Assembly (NCBI GenBank): GCA_024803745.1
Contig: JANJXV010000043.1
Coordinates: 8,488,018-8,552,017 of the forward strand
Direction: 5' to 3'
DNA from: Megascapheus bottae
Lineage: Eukaryota; Chordata; Mammalia; Rodentia; Geomyidae
Length of the DNA stretch: 64,000 nucleotides
The notes below the pieces were generated by a model, which searched no databases, was not told the origin of the DNA, and worked only from the letters and a program-made list of their open reading frames with translations. Positions 23,286-34,255 of the stretch are shown here, in pieces; positions within the stretch are counted from its first letter, which is position 1, and each line of letters starts with the position of its first letter. The translations under genes and the position numbers were made by a program.

Positions 23286-24018
23286 GTGAATCTTCCGTTT
23301 TTTTTAAAAAAACTTGAGGTGACTCCATTTTTTATTTTGACAGCTATTAATTGTACAAATCAATGGGAGTCAGCGAGATACTTCTGTACATATACACTTC
23401 ATCTATATTGTTCACGTCTATCTTTCCTTCTCTTAGCCGTGGCACCTTCTCCCACATTCCCATCTCTCCCCAGCACCCTTCCTGGTCCCTAAAAATTCCC
23501 TCAAAATCTCTCTCCCTTCACCCATCTCAGTCTCTGGCATCTACTATTCCATCTTTCTGTGCCTGACTTGCCAACACAACGTAATGTTTTCCAGTTCCAA
23601 CCACATTGCTGCCTCTGACAGATTTTCCTTTTGAATGGCTCCATGATCTTCCATTTTCCCCATCTTCTCTTGTTTCCAGGTATTTGAGAGAACTGAATCC
23701 TCTGCTTATAGTTTCAGATGTGTGATGATCAGGAGAATGTACCATATCTATCACCTGTACAGTCCCAAGGGCTGAGGCGGAGTTGTGTGATATATTCTTA
23801 TCACACCATGGTGACTTGGGGTTCTGAACGTTGGCAGAGGCAGCACAGTGGACAGTAGTTGTCTTGGGAACTATTCTTACAGTTTCTACAACATAACTGT
23901 GATGTCACATGTCCAAGGACAAAAATGGGAAGTTGAACTGACCTTGACACAAAGTCTTCACGGGGTAAATTTGATTGAGGACAGAAAAACAAAGAGTGGG
24001 AGGGAAAAAGTACAAGAC

Positions 24019-24493
24019 TTAGAGGCAGAGTTTCTCACTCACTGCCAGTCCCCTGCCGACAGCTTGAGAACTCCAGGCCCAATGAAGCATTCTACTGAGA
24101 AGCTTCCGTAAGGCTGTCTTGATGTCCCTGTTCCTCAGGCTGTAGATGAAAGGGTTCAGCATGGGGGTGACCACTGTGTACACCACCGAGGCCACCATGC
24201 CCTCCCGGGAAGAGGATGAAGTACCAGTGCTGAGATACACACCAAGGCCTGTCCCGTAGAATAAAGAAACCACAGAGAGATGGGACTACAGGGGGAAAAG
24301 GCTTTGTATTTGCCATCTGCTGAAGGGATCCTCGTGATGGAGGACACAATTTGGACCTAGGAGAAAAGGATTCCTGACAAAGGAACAAAGCCCAGAAGAC
24401 TGGTCACCACATAGAGCAGGATGTGATTGATCAGGGTGTCGGAGCAGGCCAAGGTTAGGGTCTGAGCAAGCTCGCAGTAGAAATGTGGAATGA
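24019..24493 (-). pseudogene. Olfactory receptor pseudogene E, 3' half, minus strand
   Basis: Reads on the minus strand as the last about 40% of a class [23 protein letters not shown] in the second extracellular loop, [18 protein letters not shown] in TM5, VSSITRIPSADGKYKAFS into TM6, [15 protein letters not shown], and [15 protein letters not shown] in TM7. Lesions are a TAG at 24359-24357 where a Tyr is expected (FSYVQ) and a 1-nt deletion near 24284 in the KAFSTCxSHL region. The 5' half is missing because an L1 tail abuts at about 24494. The wording resembles other family 7 members more than the array copies, so this belongs to another subfamily. Its orientation is opposite to the array. 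Confidence 0.9.
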
Positions 24494-24965
24494 CTGCATT
24501 GGCTCAATGGTTTCCCTCATTCGTCATAATCAGAAGAAACCTTGGGTTCTACTAGCAGAGATCTGCAATAGCGCAAAATCTGGATACATAAGGCCATATA
24601 ATGTGAAGCTAATTGAAAGGACCTCCAGGATATTGAAACAAAAGCCATATAATGAAGGATTGTTGTCCTTAATGTACTATGTTGTCTCTCATCTCCTTTG
24701 CTGTCCCTTGGTTATCTCATATTGGTATAGTATCTCACTTTGTTATCTGATATATTGAATTTATTTGTATTTGGATATTTGAAATTTGATAGGGAAGGGG
24801 GGAAAACCAAGACGGGTGGAGGGTGTGTGTGGGGGGAAATGGGTACCAAGACATGTGAAAGGGTATCAATGTATGTGAATTAATGCACCTTCTATCTGGC
24901 AAATATCATGTAACCCTTTTACTAATTACAATAAAAAAAATTTTAAAAAATAAGTTAAAAAAAAG
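24494..24965 (+). mobile_element. L1 3' tail (G-rich 3' UTR type)
   Basis: Starts 'ggctcaatggtttccctcat' and runs through 'gaaggggggaaaaccaag' and 'ctggcaaatatcatgtaacc' to an A-rich end. The junction with OR pseudogene E is abrupt. I could not see a clear target-site duplication. Confidence 0.88.
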
Positions 24966-27066
24966 AAGTAAAGGACCTCTAAGATGAAAATTTTAAAAAC
25001 CTGAAAAAGGAAATTTAAGCTGAATTAAGGAAGTGGAAACCCCCCCATGCTCCTAGATTGGAAGAACTAACAAAGTGAAAATAGCAATCCTGCCAAGGGT
25101 TATCTACAAATTCAATGCAATGCCCATCAATATCCCAATGTCATTCTTTAATGACATAGAATAAGCAATCCAAAAATTCATATGGAATAATAAAAGACCC
25201 CAAATAGCAAAAGCAATCCTTAGCAGAAAGAACAGCGCTGGAGGAATATCAATACCACGCTTAAGAGTCTATTACAGAGCTATAGCAATAAAATAACAGC
25301 TTGGACCTGGGCGCTGGAGGCTCATGGTTCTAATCTAGCTACTCAGGAGGCTGAGATCTGAGGATTGCAATTCAAAGCCAGCCTGGGCATGGAAGTCATA
25401 AGTCCATGAGACTCTTATCTCCAATGAAGAACCAGAAAACCGGAAGTGGTGCTGAGACTCAAGAGGTAGAGTGCTATCCTTGATCTGAAGAGCTCAGGGA
25501 CAGCACCCAGGCCAAGAGTTCAAGCCCCATGGACAAAAAAGAAAAACAGCTTGGTACTTGCACAAGAACAAGCCTGAAGACCAATGGTCTAGAACTGAAG
25601 ACCCAGAAATCAACCCACAGAACTATGGTCACCGAATATTCAATAAGAAGACCAAAAAAAGAGAAATAGAATGGAAGAAAGCCTCCTCAACAAATGGTGC
25701 TGACACAATTGCTTAAAGCATCTGTAGAAAACTAAAATTGGATCCTTATATTCACCCAACAGCAGAATAAATTCCACATGGATCAAAGACCTCGAGGTAA
25801 AAGCAAACACTCTGAAAACTCTACAGGAAGGAATAGGAGATAAACTAGGGATCCTTGGCTCAGATCAAAACTTCCTTAATAAAGGTCCAGAAATACAACA
25901 AATTAAAGAAAGTTTGGACAAATGAGATTTCATTAAACTTCAGTGCTTCTATATGGCAGAGGACATAGCTAGCAAGTTAAACAGAAAACACACAGAGCAA
26001 GAGAAGATCTTCACTTAGCAATACAACAGATATAGCTCATAGCTAAAATATACCTATGGTTCAAAAACTTAAATATCTCAAAAACAAGTTCTCAAAGAAA
26101 CAACCATCCCATTAAAAGGTAGCCTAAAGACTTAAAGAGAGACTGCTCTAAAAGGAAATAAGAATGGCCAATGGACACATGAAAAAAATGCTCAACATCT
26201 CTGGCCATAAAAGAAATATGTAATAAAATAGAAGAAAATAAAGAAAAGTAGATAGAAAATTGAGCAATAACTACACTTCTGGTGGGAGTGTAAGCTCATT
26301 CAACCACTGTGGAAAGCAATACGGTGGTTCCTTAAAAGACTAAACATAGAGCTCCCATGTGACCTAGCAATTCCACTCCTTGGCATTTACCCACTCATCC
26401 AGAAACAAGAACATATTAAAGCCACTATTTTGCAGCACTATTTACCATAGCAAAGACATGGAACCAAACCAGATGTCTCTCAGTAGATGATGAAGAAGAT
26501 GTGGTACTTCTACACAATGGAATTCTATGCTGCCATCAGAAAGAATGACATATCCCCATTCACAAGAAAATGGAAAGACTTGGAAAAAAATCATTTTAAG
26601 TGAAGTAAGCTAGACCCAAAGGAACATAGGCTCAATGGTTTCCCTCATTTGTAATAATAAACACACACCTAGGACTCTCCTAGCAGAGAATTACAAAAGC
26701 TCAAAACCTAGGTACATAATGTCATATAGGATGAAGCTAAATGAAAGGAACTCTAGGATATGGAAACAAGAGCTTTATCTTATGTGATTGTTGTTCTTAA
26801 TGTACTTCTCTTCTCTTCTCTTTCGTTGCCTTTGGTTAATGTCATATTATTACTGTATCTGAGTTCGTTACCTGAGCTATTGTATATATGTTTATTAGTT
26901 TATTTGAAATAGGAAAGGGAAGGGGGAAATAAGTGATTGGATGGGGGTGGGGGAGGAAAATGGGGACAAAAACATGAGAAGGGATATCACTGTGTGAGAA
27001 GTAATGCACCTACTATCTGGCAAATGTAACTGTAACACCTCTATATATTACCCCAACAATAAAAAA
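24966..27066 (+). mobile_element. Older, degraded L1 (ORF2 C-terminal part and 3' UTR)
   Basis: Matches L1 ORF2 from the segment after the reverse transcriptase (aatcctgccaagggttatct) to the C-terminus, then a 3' UTR ending 'tattaccccaacaataaaaa'. There are many stops and indels. The 3' end lacks the standard phrase of the younger copies, pointing to an older subfamily. A SINE is inserted at 25296-25545. Confidence 0.85.
25296..25545 (+). repeat. SINE inserted in the older L1
   Basis: B1-like head 'tctagctactcaggaggctg', right arm 'ggaagtggtgctgagactca', and end 'caagccccatggacaaaaaa'. The direct repeat aacagcttgg on both sides (about 25287 and 25545) marks its insertion in the L1. Confidence 0.88.
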
Positions 27067-27075
27067 TAATAATAA

Positions 27076-27524
27076 GTGCTGGGAGTTTGGCGTACTGGTG
27101 GAGTGTTTGCCTAGCATGCACAAAGACCCAGGTTCAATTCCTAAATATCACATACATAGTAAAAGCTGGAAGTGGGGCTGTGATTCAAGTGGTAGAGCTC
27201 TAGCCTTGAGAAAGCCCAAGGACGGCACTCAGGCCCTGAGTTCATGCCCCAGGACTAGCAATAGTAATAATAATAATAATAATAATAATAGTAATAGTAA
27301 TAATAATAATAGAAAATTGAGCAATAAAAAATATAACAAGAGGCCAGGAGTTTGGCCTAGTGGTGGAGTGCTTGCCTAGCATGCACTAAGACCCAGGTTA
27401 GATTCCTCAGTACCACATGCATAGAAAAAAGCTCGAAGTGGTACTGTGACTCAAGTGGTGGAGCTCTGTCCTTGAGAAAGCCCACGGAAAGTGCTCAGGC
27501 CCTGAGTTCAAGGCCCAGAACTGG

Positions 27525-27588
<64 letters not shown>
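27076..27588 (+). repeat. Two ID-type SINEs with (TAA)n and (TA)n tails
   Basis: SINE at 27076-27260 followed by an ATA/TAATAA tract to 27312, and SINE at 27341-27525 followed by (TA)n at 27527-27587. Both have the 'tgcctagcatgcac' head and the right arm. Confidence 0.9.
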
Positions 27589-27593
<5 letters not shown>

Positions 27594-28048
27594 TAAGTAT
27601 GCACACAACTAAAACTGGCCTAGGGCTCACTTTAGACTATATATCTAAGACTGAGAAGAATAGCAAAAAGAAAAATACACTAAGAAGAACAAAAAAATAT
27701 AGGTTCTCCAACTTTATTTCACAGGTGGGGGGAATGTTGTTTCTCCCAATATCAGATATAAAATCGCTTACTGGAGTCTCTGCTTTTGTGCTGTGATTGG
27801 CTGTCCTTGTAAGACAACCGGAATCAGGGTGGGGGCGTGGGGGTGGGGAGGAGAGAATTTCTTATTTCACAGGAGAAGGCCTCTGTGGTATTTGGCCTAC
27901 CATTCCTTTTCCATTCTGTAATCTACATGTTACCTCATGGGAACAAAACCGTTTGGACACTACCAGAAAGACAACAGGACAATTTAGTTAATGAAGAGAT
28001 CTGATTATAGTTCACCTATGGAGATGCAAGAAAATTTACATGCGTTTC
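27589..28048. other. Intergenic, no gene seen
   Basis: Short open frames without recognisable motifs. Near 27990 the sequence begins to resemble the leaders of the other duplication units. Confidence 0.55.
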
Positions 28049-28670
28049 TGACTCCCTTCTCTGATTCCAGTCTTCATGAAAACTGTAGCCGATCTTCTGA
28101 GGAGAAATTGGGGACAAGGGAAAGCTTTGGTGATAACCCAAAGACAGAACGGGGGTGTCCTGGTAAAGAAAGATGGAATATAAATTCATGACAAGAGTGA
28201 GGTCACAAGAAAAGTGAGTAAGTACCAGGGAAACCCTTGGAATAATGAGATTGGAAAGGGCAGATGCCCACATCTGCCGGTGAGGTCCCAGGACTTCAAG
28301 GAACTTCTCATCCTTACTAAGCTTATGCTTTGCCAAGCTCTGATTTTCTTTCTTTCTCTCATTTTCTAGAGCCCAGAACATCTTTCCCCATAAAGTTCAT
28401 TTCTGGAAAGTCTCTAGCTTTCCCCTACTCTTTCGCAAGAATCAGCCTGTGGGTCAGCTTCTCTGTGTCCAATTATGCAATCATTAACCACCCACAAAAG
28501 ATATATTGGACACCAGGTATTGATTAGACTTTATTTTCAGGTATGTTCACTAAATACTTTGCTGGCATATATGATTTAAGATGTATTGTTTGACCAGGCG
28601 GGGTTGCGGGGGGCAAAAAAAAGATGTATTGTTTGTTTCCACTTAGTGTCCATAAGAAAATCTACCCCCA

Positions 28671-28677
28671 ATGTTTT

Positions 28678-28729
<52 letters not shown>

Positions 28730-28985
28730 TTTTTCTTTCTTTCTTTCTTTCTTTTTTCTTTCTTTCTGTCTTTCATTCTTTCTTTCTTTCTTTCTTTGCC
28801 AGTCCTGGGGCTTGAAGTCAGGACCTGAGCACTGTCCATGGGCATTTTTCCTCAAGACTAGTGCTCTACCACATGAGCCACAGCCCCACTTGTGGCTTTT
28901 CTATACATGTGGTACAGAGGAATCAAACCCAGATCTTGTACATGCTAGACAAGCACTCTACCACTAGGCAAAATGCCTAGCCCAT
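28671..28985 (-). repeat. (TTTC)n plus minus-strand ID-type SINE
   Basis: TTTC tetranucleotide tract at 28673-28797, the expanded tail of the minus-strand SINE at 28798-28985 (reverse head 'catgctagacaagcactcta'). Lys/Glu-rich and Phe/Leu/Ser-rich reading frames here are artefacts. Confidence 0.9.
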
Positions 28986-29018
28986 TATTCATAAGGCTAG
29001 TACTTAGAGGAATTCTAA

Positions 29019-29022
29019 GTGT

Positions 29023-29069
<47 letters not shown>

Positions 29070-29285
29070 TGTGAAGGGCCTTGAACTCAGTGGCTGTGCC
29101 CTGTTCCTGAACTTTTGTGCTCTAGTATTCTATCTCTGGAACCTCAGCTGTATTTCCAGTTTTGGGGTACTTAATTAGGAATGAGTCTCACAGACTCCAG
29201 CTGGGGCTGGCTTTGACCCTGATTTTCAGATCTCAGCCTCCTGGGTAACTAAGATGGCAGATGTGAGCCGCTACACCCAACTTCA
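29019..29285 (-). repeat. (TG)n plus minus-strand SINE
   Basis: TG tract at 29019-29069 followed by a SINE in reverse (B1-like head end 'tgagccgctacacccaac'). Confidence 0.8.
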
Positions 29286-30296
29286 GTGACTTATTTTTGC
29301 AGTGAATTTTGGTGTTAACCAACATCCTTATGTTCCGTGGGCTTCCATTCCTGAAGTTGTTGCCAACACACTCTCTTATTGTTCTTCAACAGTTTTGAAT
29401 GTCTTGTTTGTTTCTATTTGGTTTTGTCTAGATCAATATGTTAGGATTGTTATATGGTTGACAAGCTGGTCTGAGTTATCCTGGAAAAGGTGGCACTCAG
29501 GCTCATATCAATATCTTGCACTTGATAGAAAAAGTGGTCTACAAACTAAGCCAAGGCCCCTCCACCTTCTTCTTTTTCCAGGTAGAGTCTTATGCTTCTA
29601 GGCTAACTTTGAGCGACTATCCTCTAACTTTTGAGTATCTAGGATGATAGGGTTCTGTCACCATGCCTAGCATGATCTTAACTTCTTATTACATAGCCGA
29701 CATTTTCATTTCTTCTACACTTAGATTGTCACAGGACCCAAATGATATCCACACAATGATAAATAGTGACACAAGAAATCCCCCACAACCCACAAATGGA
29801 CAGAATTTACCCATGTAAAGGAAACATTAAGGATATGGAAAAAGAAATCTTTACAATGGGCCTTCTTCACCCTCATTCTCTGATCATCACAGCAACTTCT
29901 CAATTCCCCTCCTCTACCAGCCCACTGAATACAGAGAACATGCACATTCTCTTCTCTGTGCATAGAAGGTTTTTGAATCCACAGATATTAATAGGTAATT
30001 TCTAGAATAGCAATCTACCAGTATTTTATGCTTCTGAGACCACTAGCAATTACCACTTATCAGAATGTAAATGTACACTATTGTTTATGTCATAAACTAT
30101 GTGCATATTCTTCTAATTGGGTTTTAATTGCCATTATAACATATGTTGTAAGTTAATTGTACTAATACCAATAAACTAGTGTGAGTAAGGAAAAAATGAA
30201 TGTTTTTAATCCATATGTGTGGGTTGTACAAAGGGGTTTTGGTTTGGTACTTCAACAGCTTTTATTGTACTCTGAAACCTCACGTGCGCATTGTAG
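29286..30296. other. About 1 kb without recognisable gene
   Basis: Low-complexity is absent and the sequence is AT-rich. Short frames such as the one at 29302-29601 (99 aa) have no motif I recognise. Not called as a gene. Confidence 0.5.
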
Positions 30297-30297
30297 T

Positions 30298-30348
<51 letters not shown>

Positions 30349-30610
30349 GTGTGTATATGTTCATGAATGCTCATATGCACTAGTCCTGAAGCTTGAGCTC
30401 AGGACCTGGATACTGTCTCGGAGCTTTGTTACTCAAGGCTACAGCTCTAACACTAAGGCCACAGCTCCTCCACTTCAGTCTGTTTTAGGGTGATGCTACA
30501 AACTGGAGATAAGAATCACACATACTTTTCTAGTCCAGGACGTTTTGGAACTTCATACCTCAGCTCTCAGCCTCCTGAGTAGCTAGGCATACAGACCACA
30601 GGCACTAAGC
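30297..30610 (-). repeat. (TG)n plus minus-strand SINE
   Basis: TG tract at 30297-30357, then a diverged minus-strand SINE containing 'cagcctcctgagtagctagg'. Same position relative to the candidate 5' exon as in units 1 and 3. Confidence 0.8.
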
Positions 30611-30714
30611 TCATTGTGGGTTGTTTTATTGGCATAATACTGCTTTCTCCTCTTTTCTATGTTGCTCATATGCTTTTTTTCTCACTCCCTCATCTTGAAA
30701 GAGGTCACCTGGAA

Positions 30715-30777
30715 AGCATTGTCTGGGAGGAGCCATCCACAGCCAGCCAGACTACATATTGCATTCGCGCCACACAG
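30715..30777 (+). other. Candidate noncoding 5' exon of the intact OR, unit 4
   Basis: Diverged counterpart of the blocks in units 1-3, but the end CCACACAG|GTAACAGACT is kept exactly (donor GT at 30778-30779). The acceptor would be the CAG ending at 32071 after 'cttttgctttcttgcccc', giving an intron of about 1.3 kb. The donor stays conserved while the rest diverges, which is the main reason to consider it functional. Confidence 0.45.
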
Positions 30778-31659
30778 GTAACAGACTTATCGTGTTGTGT
30801 CGTGAAAACTGTTGTGTCCATCAACACTGCCTGGGTTTAAGACAATATGGCTGATGACAGCTAGGACCCCCACTTGTTAGGATGTTCCCAGCAAATCTTC
30901 AGATTTAGGAGACAGATGCTTGTTACATGTTCTATAAACCCCACAGGACTGTTTCATGAGGACACCATTGCATTTCTCTATTCAGGCCTATTAGGTTGTG
31001 AATATTCGCACCACATACACAAGTGGTAAAATAATTGTTGAAAGAACTTTCTGAGAGATGAGGTCCCGGGGAAGGAGAGGGAGGATGGATGGGGGGAGGA
31101 AAGGTGGGGAAAAGCACTACTAATGTTCAATGAACAAGTAGGAAGCTAGAACCAGATAAACTTTGGGATGGGGAGAGCTGGGAGAGATGGGGAGAGCAAG
31201 GAAGGAGTGACTTTGATGAACAGGCATTGTGCTCACAAACTGATAGGGTGAATGGAAACCCCTTGGTACAACTACTTAAGGATAAGTTAAAAATATATTT
31301 AGTATTAAAAGAATAACTTTCTGAGGGCTACTAATTAATACAGCCGAATAAATCAATGTCCTTTATGTCACTTAGGAGATAGCTATATAGGCAAACAAAT
31401 AGACAGATAGATAGGGATGATTTGAAATCTAAAAGTGGCTTCTACAAGAACTGTATTTATATAAAAAAATACTTCCATGACAAGTGTCACATCAGAAAAT
31501 AAAGATTGTTGCTATTGTAAATAAATAATACATCACTATTACACAGTTGATAGGATTAAAAAATATGGAGGTTATCAAAAGGGGCACATGAAATCACTTT
31601 CCAATATTCTACAAGGTTGTAACAAAATCAATCTCTTTAAATTTCAAAAGGAAATCAAA

Positions 31660-31890
31660 GAAAAGCACTGGTGATACACATGTCGTCCAAGCTACTCAAG
31701 AGACTGAAAACTGAAGACCATGGTTCAAAGACACCCCGGTCAAGAGAAGTCTGTGGGACTCTTACCTTCCATGAGCCACCAAAGAGCTGGAAGTGGATCT
31801 GAATTAGCAAAATGCCTTAAGCAAAATAAACTTACGGGCATCACCCAGGCCCTGAGTTAAAAGCCTCAGAAATACCACCAGAAAATAAAG
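31660..31890 (+). repeat. SINE, diverged (B1-like head)
   Basis: 'gtccaagctactcaagagac', 'gctggaagtggatctg' and 'caccaggccctgagtt' in diverged form, ending A-rich. It lies in the putative intron. Confidence 0.65.
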
Positions 31891-32051
31891 ACATAAAACT
31901 CAAGGAATATAAAACAAAGTATATTTACTCAAATACTATAATGGTAAAATGATTGGCTTTGCACAGCACTCCCGTGCGAAGCAATCAGAGAAAGAAAAAG
32001 GCTTCCCTGGGTGGGCATGAGCACCTGAGCTAGCAGTGGGTATTGATTGAA

Positions 32052-32071
32052 CTTTTGCTTTCTTGCCCCAG
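32052..32071 (+). promoter_or_regulatory. Putative splice acceptor before the OR coding exon
   Basis: Pyrimidine-rich cttttgctttcttgccccag directly before ggagaacagccagggct and the ATG at 32089. It is the expected 3' splice site of an OR coding exon. The same tract with CAAG is in units 1 (ends 2204), 2 and 3. Confidence 0.5.
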
Positions 32072-32088
32072 GGAGAACAGCCAGGGCT

Positions 32089-33036
32089 ATGACCACACAA
32101 AACCACACAGGGGAATCACCATTCCTCCTCTTGGGCCTCTCAGACGACCCTCAACCTCAGCCCATGCTCTTTGGGCTCTTCCTGTCCATGTACCTGATCA
32201 CTGTGCTCGGAAATCTGCTCATCATCCTGGCCGTCACCTCTGACCCCCACCTCCACACCCCCATGTACTTCTTCCTCTCCAACCTGTCTTTTGTGGACAT
32301 CTGTTTTACTATTACTACCATCCCCAAGAATCTGGTGAACATCCAGACCCAGAGGAAAGACATCTCCTACCCAGAGTGCCTCACTCAGCGGTATTTCTTT
32401 CTGGTTTTTGCTCGAATGGATAATTTTCTATTGACCGTGATGGCTTATGACCGCTTTGTGGCCATCTGTCACCCACTGAACTACCCAGTTATCGTGAACG
32501 CTCACTTCTGTGGCCTCCTGGTCCTCGTGTCTTGGCTTCTCATTTTCTCCATCTCACTAATCCATGTTTTACTGATGAGTAAATTAACTTTCTCCCCAGG
32601 AACCACCATCCACCATTTCTTCTGTGAACTACCTCAGGTTATCCAGGTGGCCAGCTCTGACACCCTCATCAATGACATTTCTATGTATGTGGCTACTGTG
32701 CTGTTCTGTGTGTTTCCTGCCTTAGGAATCTTCTTCTCTTACCGTCAGATCCTCTCCTCTTTAATGAAGATGTGCAACATGGCTAGCAAGCACAAAGCCT
32801 TCTCCTCCTGTGGCTCTCATCTCTGTGTGGTCTCCTTGTTCTACGGGACAGGACTTGGGGTGTACCTCAGCTCTGCGGTGTCCTCCTCTGCCCACAGAAG
32901 CAAGATGGTTTCAATGATGTACACAGTGGTCACTCCCATGCTAAACCCCTTCATCTACAGCCTGAGGAACCAGGACGTAATGGGGGCTCTGGGGAGACTG
33001 CCAGGCAGAGTAGTCTCCTGTCTTGATGGATTGTGA
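32089..33036 (+). CDS. Olfactory receptor, family 7-like (intact, 315 aa)
   Basis: Odorant-gated class II receptor, a seven-helix G-protein-coupled receptor expected to signal through the olfactory G protein in ciliary membranes of olfactory neurons. Residues counted from ATG 32089: N-glycosylation site NHT at 5-7, TM1 with GN at 41-42, PMYFFL at 58-63, the loop Cys at 97 for the conserved disulfide, [15 protein letters not shown] at 118-132, the second-loop Cys at 179, KAFSSC at 236-241 before TM6, and [12 protein letters not shown] at 283-294 in TM7. Length is normal for the family. The frame is also open 42 nt further upstream (ATG 32047), but that stretch contains the pyrimidine tract and AG of a splice acceptor, and the family start is at 32089. 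Unusual against its neighbours: KNL for KML after TM2, FARMDNF for FGGMDNF in TM3, and KAFSSC for KAFSTC. It is the only intact receptor here, with no coding lesion seen. Confidence 0.93.
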   Translation: MTTQNHTGESPFLLLGLSDDPQPQPMLFGLFLSMYLITVLGNLLIILAVTSDPHLHTPMYFFLSNLSFVDICFTITTIPKNLVNIQTQRKDISYPECLTQRYFFLVFARMDNFLLTVMAYDRFVAICHPLNYPVIVNAHFCGLLVLVSWLLIFSISLIHVLLMSKLTFSPGTTIHHFFCELPQVIQVASSDTLINDISMYVATVLFCVFPALGIFFSYRQILSSLMKMCNMASKHKAFSSCGSHLCVVSLFYGTGLGVYLSSAVSSSAHRSKMVSMMYTVVTPMLNPFIYSLRNQDVMGALGRLPGRVVSCLDGL

Positions 33037-33489
33037 ACCACATAACAAAGAATTCCATTGGAAGAGAGAAAACAAATCAGCTTAATTTCAGCATGACCAA
33101 AATTTTTCCTACATTTTAGGACTCAGTATATATTTTCCATCTAAAAAAGAGATATTAAGTCATGTCTACTCTGCAAAGCCCTATGGCTTTGTTTGTCAAT
33201 GTGTGGCCATGTCTTACAAAGAATTCTACATGCTAATTTTTAAAATCTTTTTTCTTTTCAATGTGAATTGTCCTTAATATACCCATTCAGGCATATTAAG
33301 GCATTTCTAAATTGAACATAGAAAGCACTTATTACAATCCAAATTTACACAGTATCCCCCTAAGTTATCCTCTTCAATGTCAATTCTTCCTCTCAACATT
33401 CTGAACAACTTCTTATCCTCCTCCTCCTCCTCCTCCTCTTTTTCCTTCTCCTTCTCCTCCTCCTCCTCCTTCTCTTACTCCTTCTTCTG
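33037..33489 (+). other. Conserved OR 3' flank, unit 4
   Basis: Matches 3157-3689. Contains the (CCT)n/(CTT)n tract at 33415-33485. No gene. Confidence 0.6.
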
Positions 33490-34215
33490 TGATAGCCCTG
33501 GAACTTGAATTCAGCCCCTGGGTGCTCTCCATTAGCATTTCTGGTCAGGGTATCCCTCTACCATTTGAGACACATCTACACAATCCCCTTTTGGGGAAGC
33601 TATTCAGAGATGGAACTCTGATAGACTTTTGTCTGTGCTGCCTTTAAACCACTATCCTCAGATCTCAGCCTCACATCCTCACAGCTGGGATTACAGATAT
33701 CAGTCTCTGCCACCTGGCAAGATGAATTTTATTTTTGACTTTGCAGAACCGGAATAAACACATACAAGACTTTTTTAGCTCAAGGAAACTGCTCTACTAC
33801 TCGAGCCACAGCTCCATTCTGGCTTTTAATGGTTCGTAGACGATAAGACTCTCAGAAACTTTTCTACCACAGCTGGATTCGGACTCTAAATCCTCACATC
33901 ACAGCCCCCTAATTAACAAGGACTATAGGCCTAAGGCAGCAGCACCCAACTAATATTGTTTGCTTTTTTCTTTTTCCTTTTGCTTTTATGTCACTCATTG
34001 GACTTGAACTCTGGGCCTGGGTGCTCTCCCTGAGCTCTTCAGCTCAAGACTACTACCCTACTACTTGAGCCACAGCCCCACTTCCAGTTTTCTGGTGGTA
34101 AATTGGAGATAAGAGTCTTAAGGACTTTAGTGCCCAGACAGGCTTTGCACCAAGGTCCTCAGATCTCAGCCTCCTGAGTAGCTAGGATTACAGGAGTGAG
34201 ACATCATGCCCGGTG
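33490..34215 (-). repeat. Minus-strand SINEs
   Basis: Reverse SINEs at about 33490-33720, 33765-33950 and 33975-34215. The last is the one seen at 6910-7158 in unit 1 ('ttggagataagagtctta' and 'catgcccggtggtg'). Confidence 0.8.
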
Positions 34216-34255
34216 GTGTTTTCTAAGCTGACTTCATAGAAATCCATCAATTGGG

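Noticed and set aside
27599..28381. Several short frames before unit 4
   Set aside because: None has a recognised motif, and the leader counterpart in other units is not open.
28576..28967. Lys/Glu-rich and Phe/Leu-rich frames
   Set aside because: Produced by the (TTTC)n tail of a SINE.
32047..32088. N-terminal extension of the intact OR to the ATG at 32047
   Set aside because: The stretch contains a pyrimidine tract and AG typical of the OR splice acceptor, and the added residues ([14 protein letters not shown]) do not resemble an OR N-terminus. ATG 32089 gives the family length.
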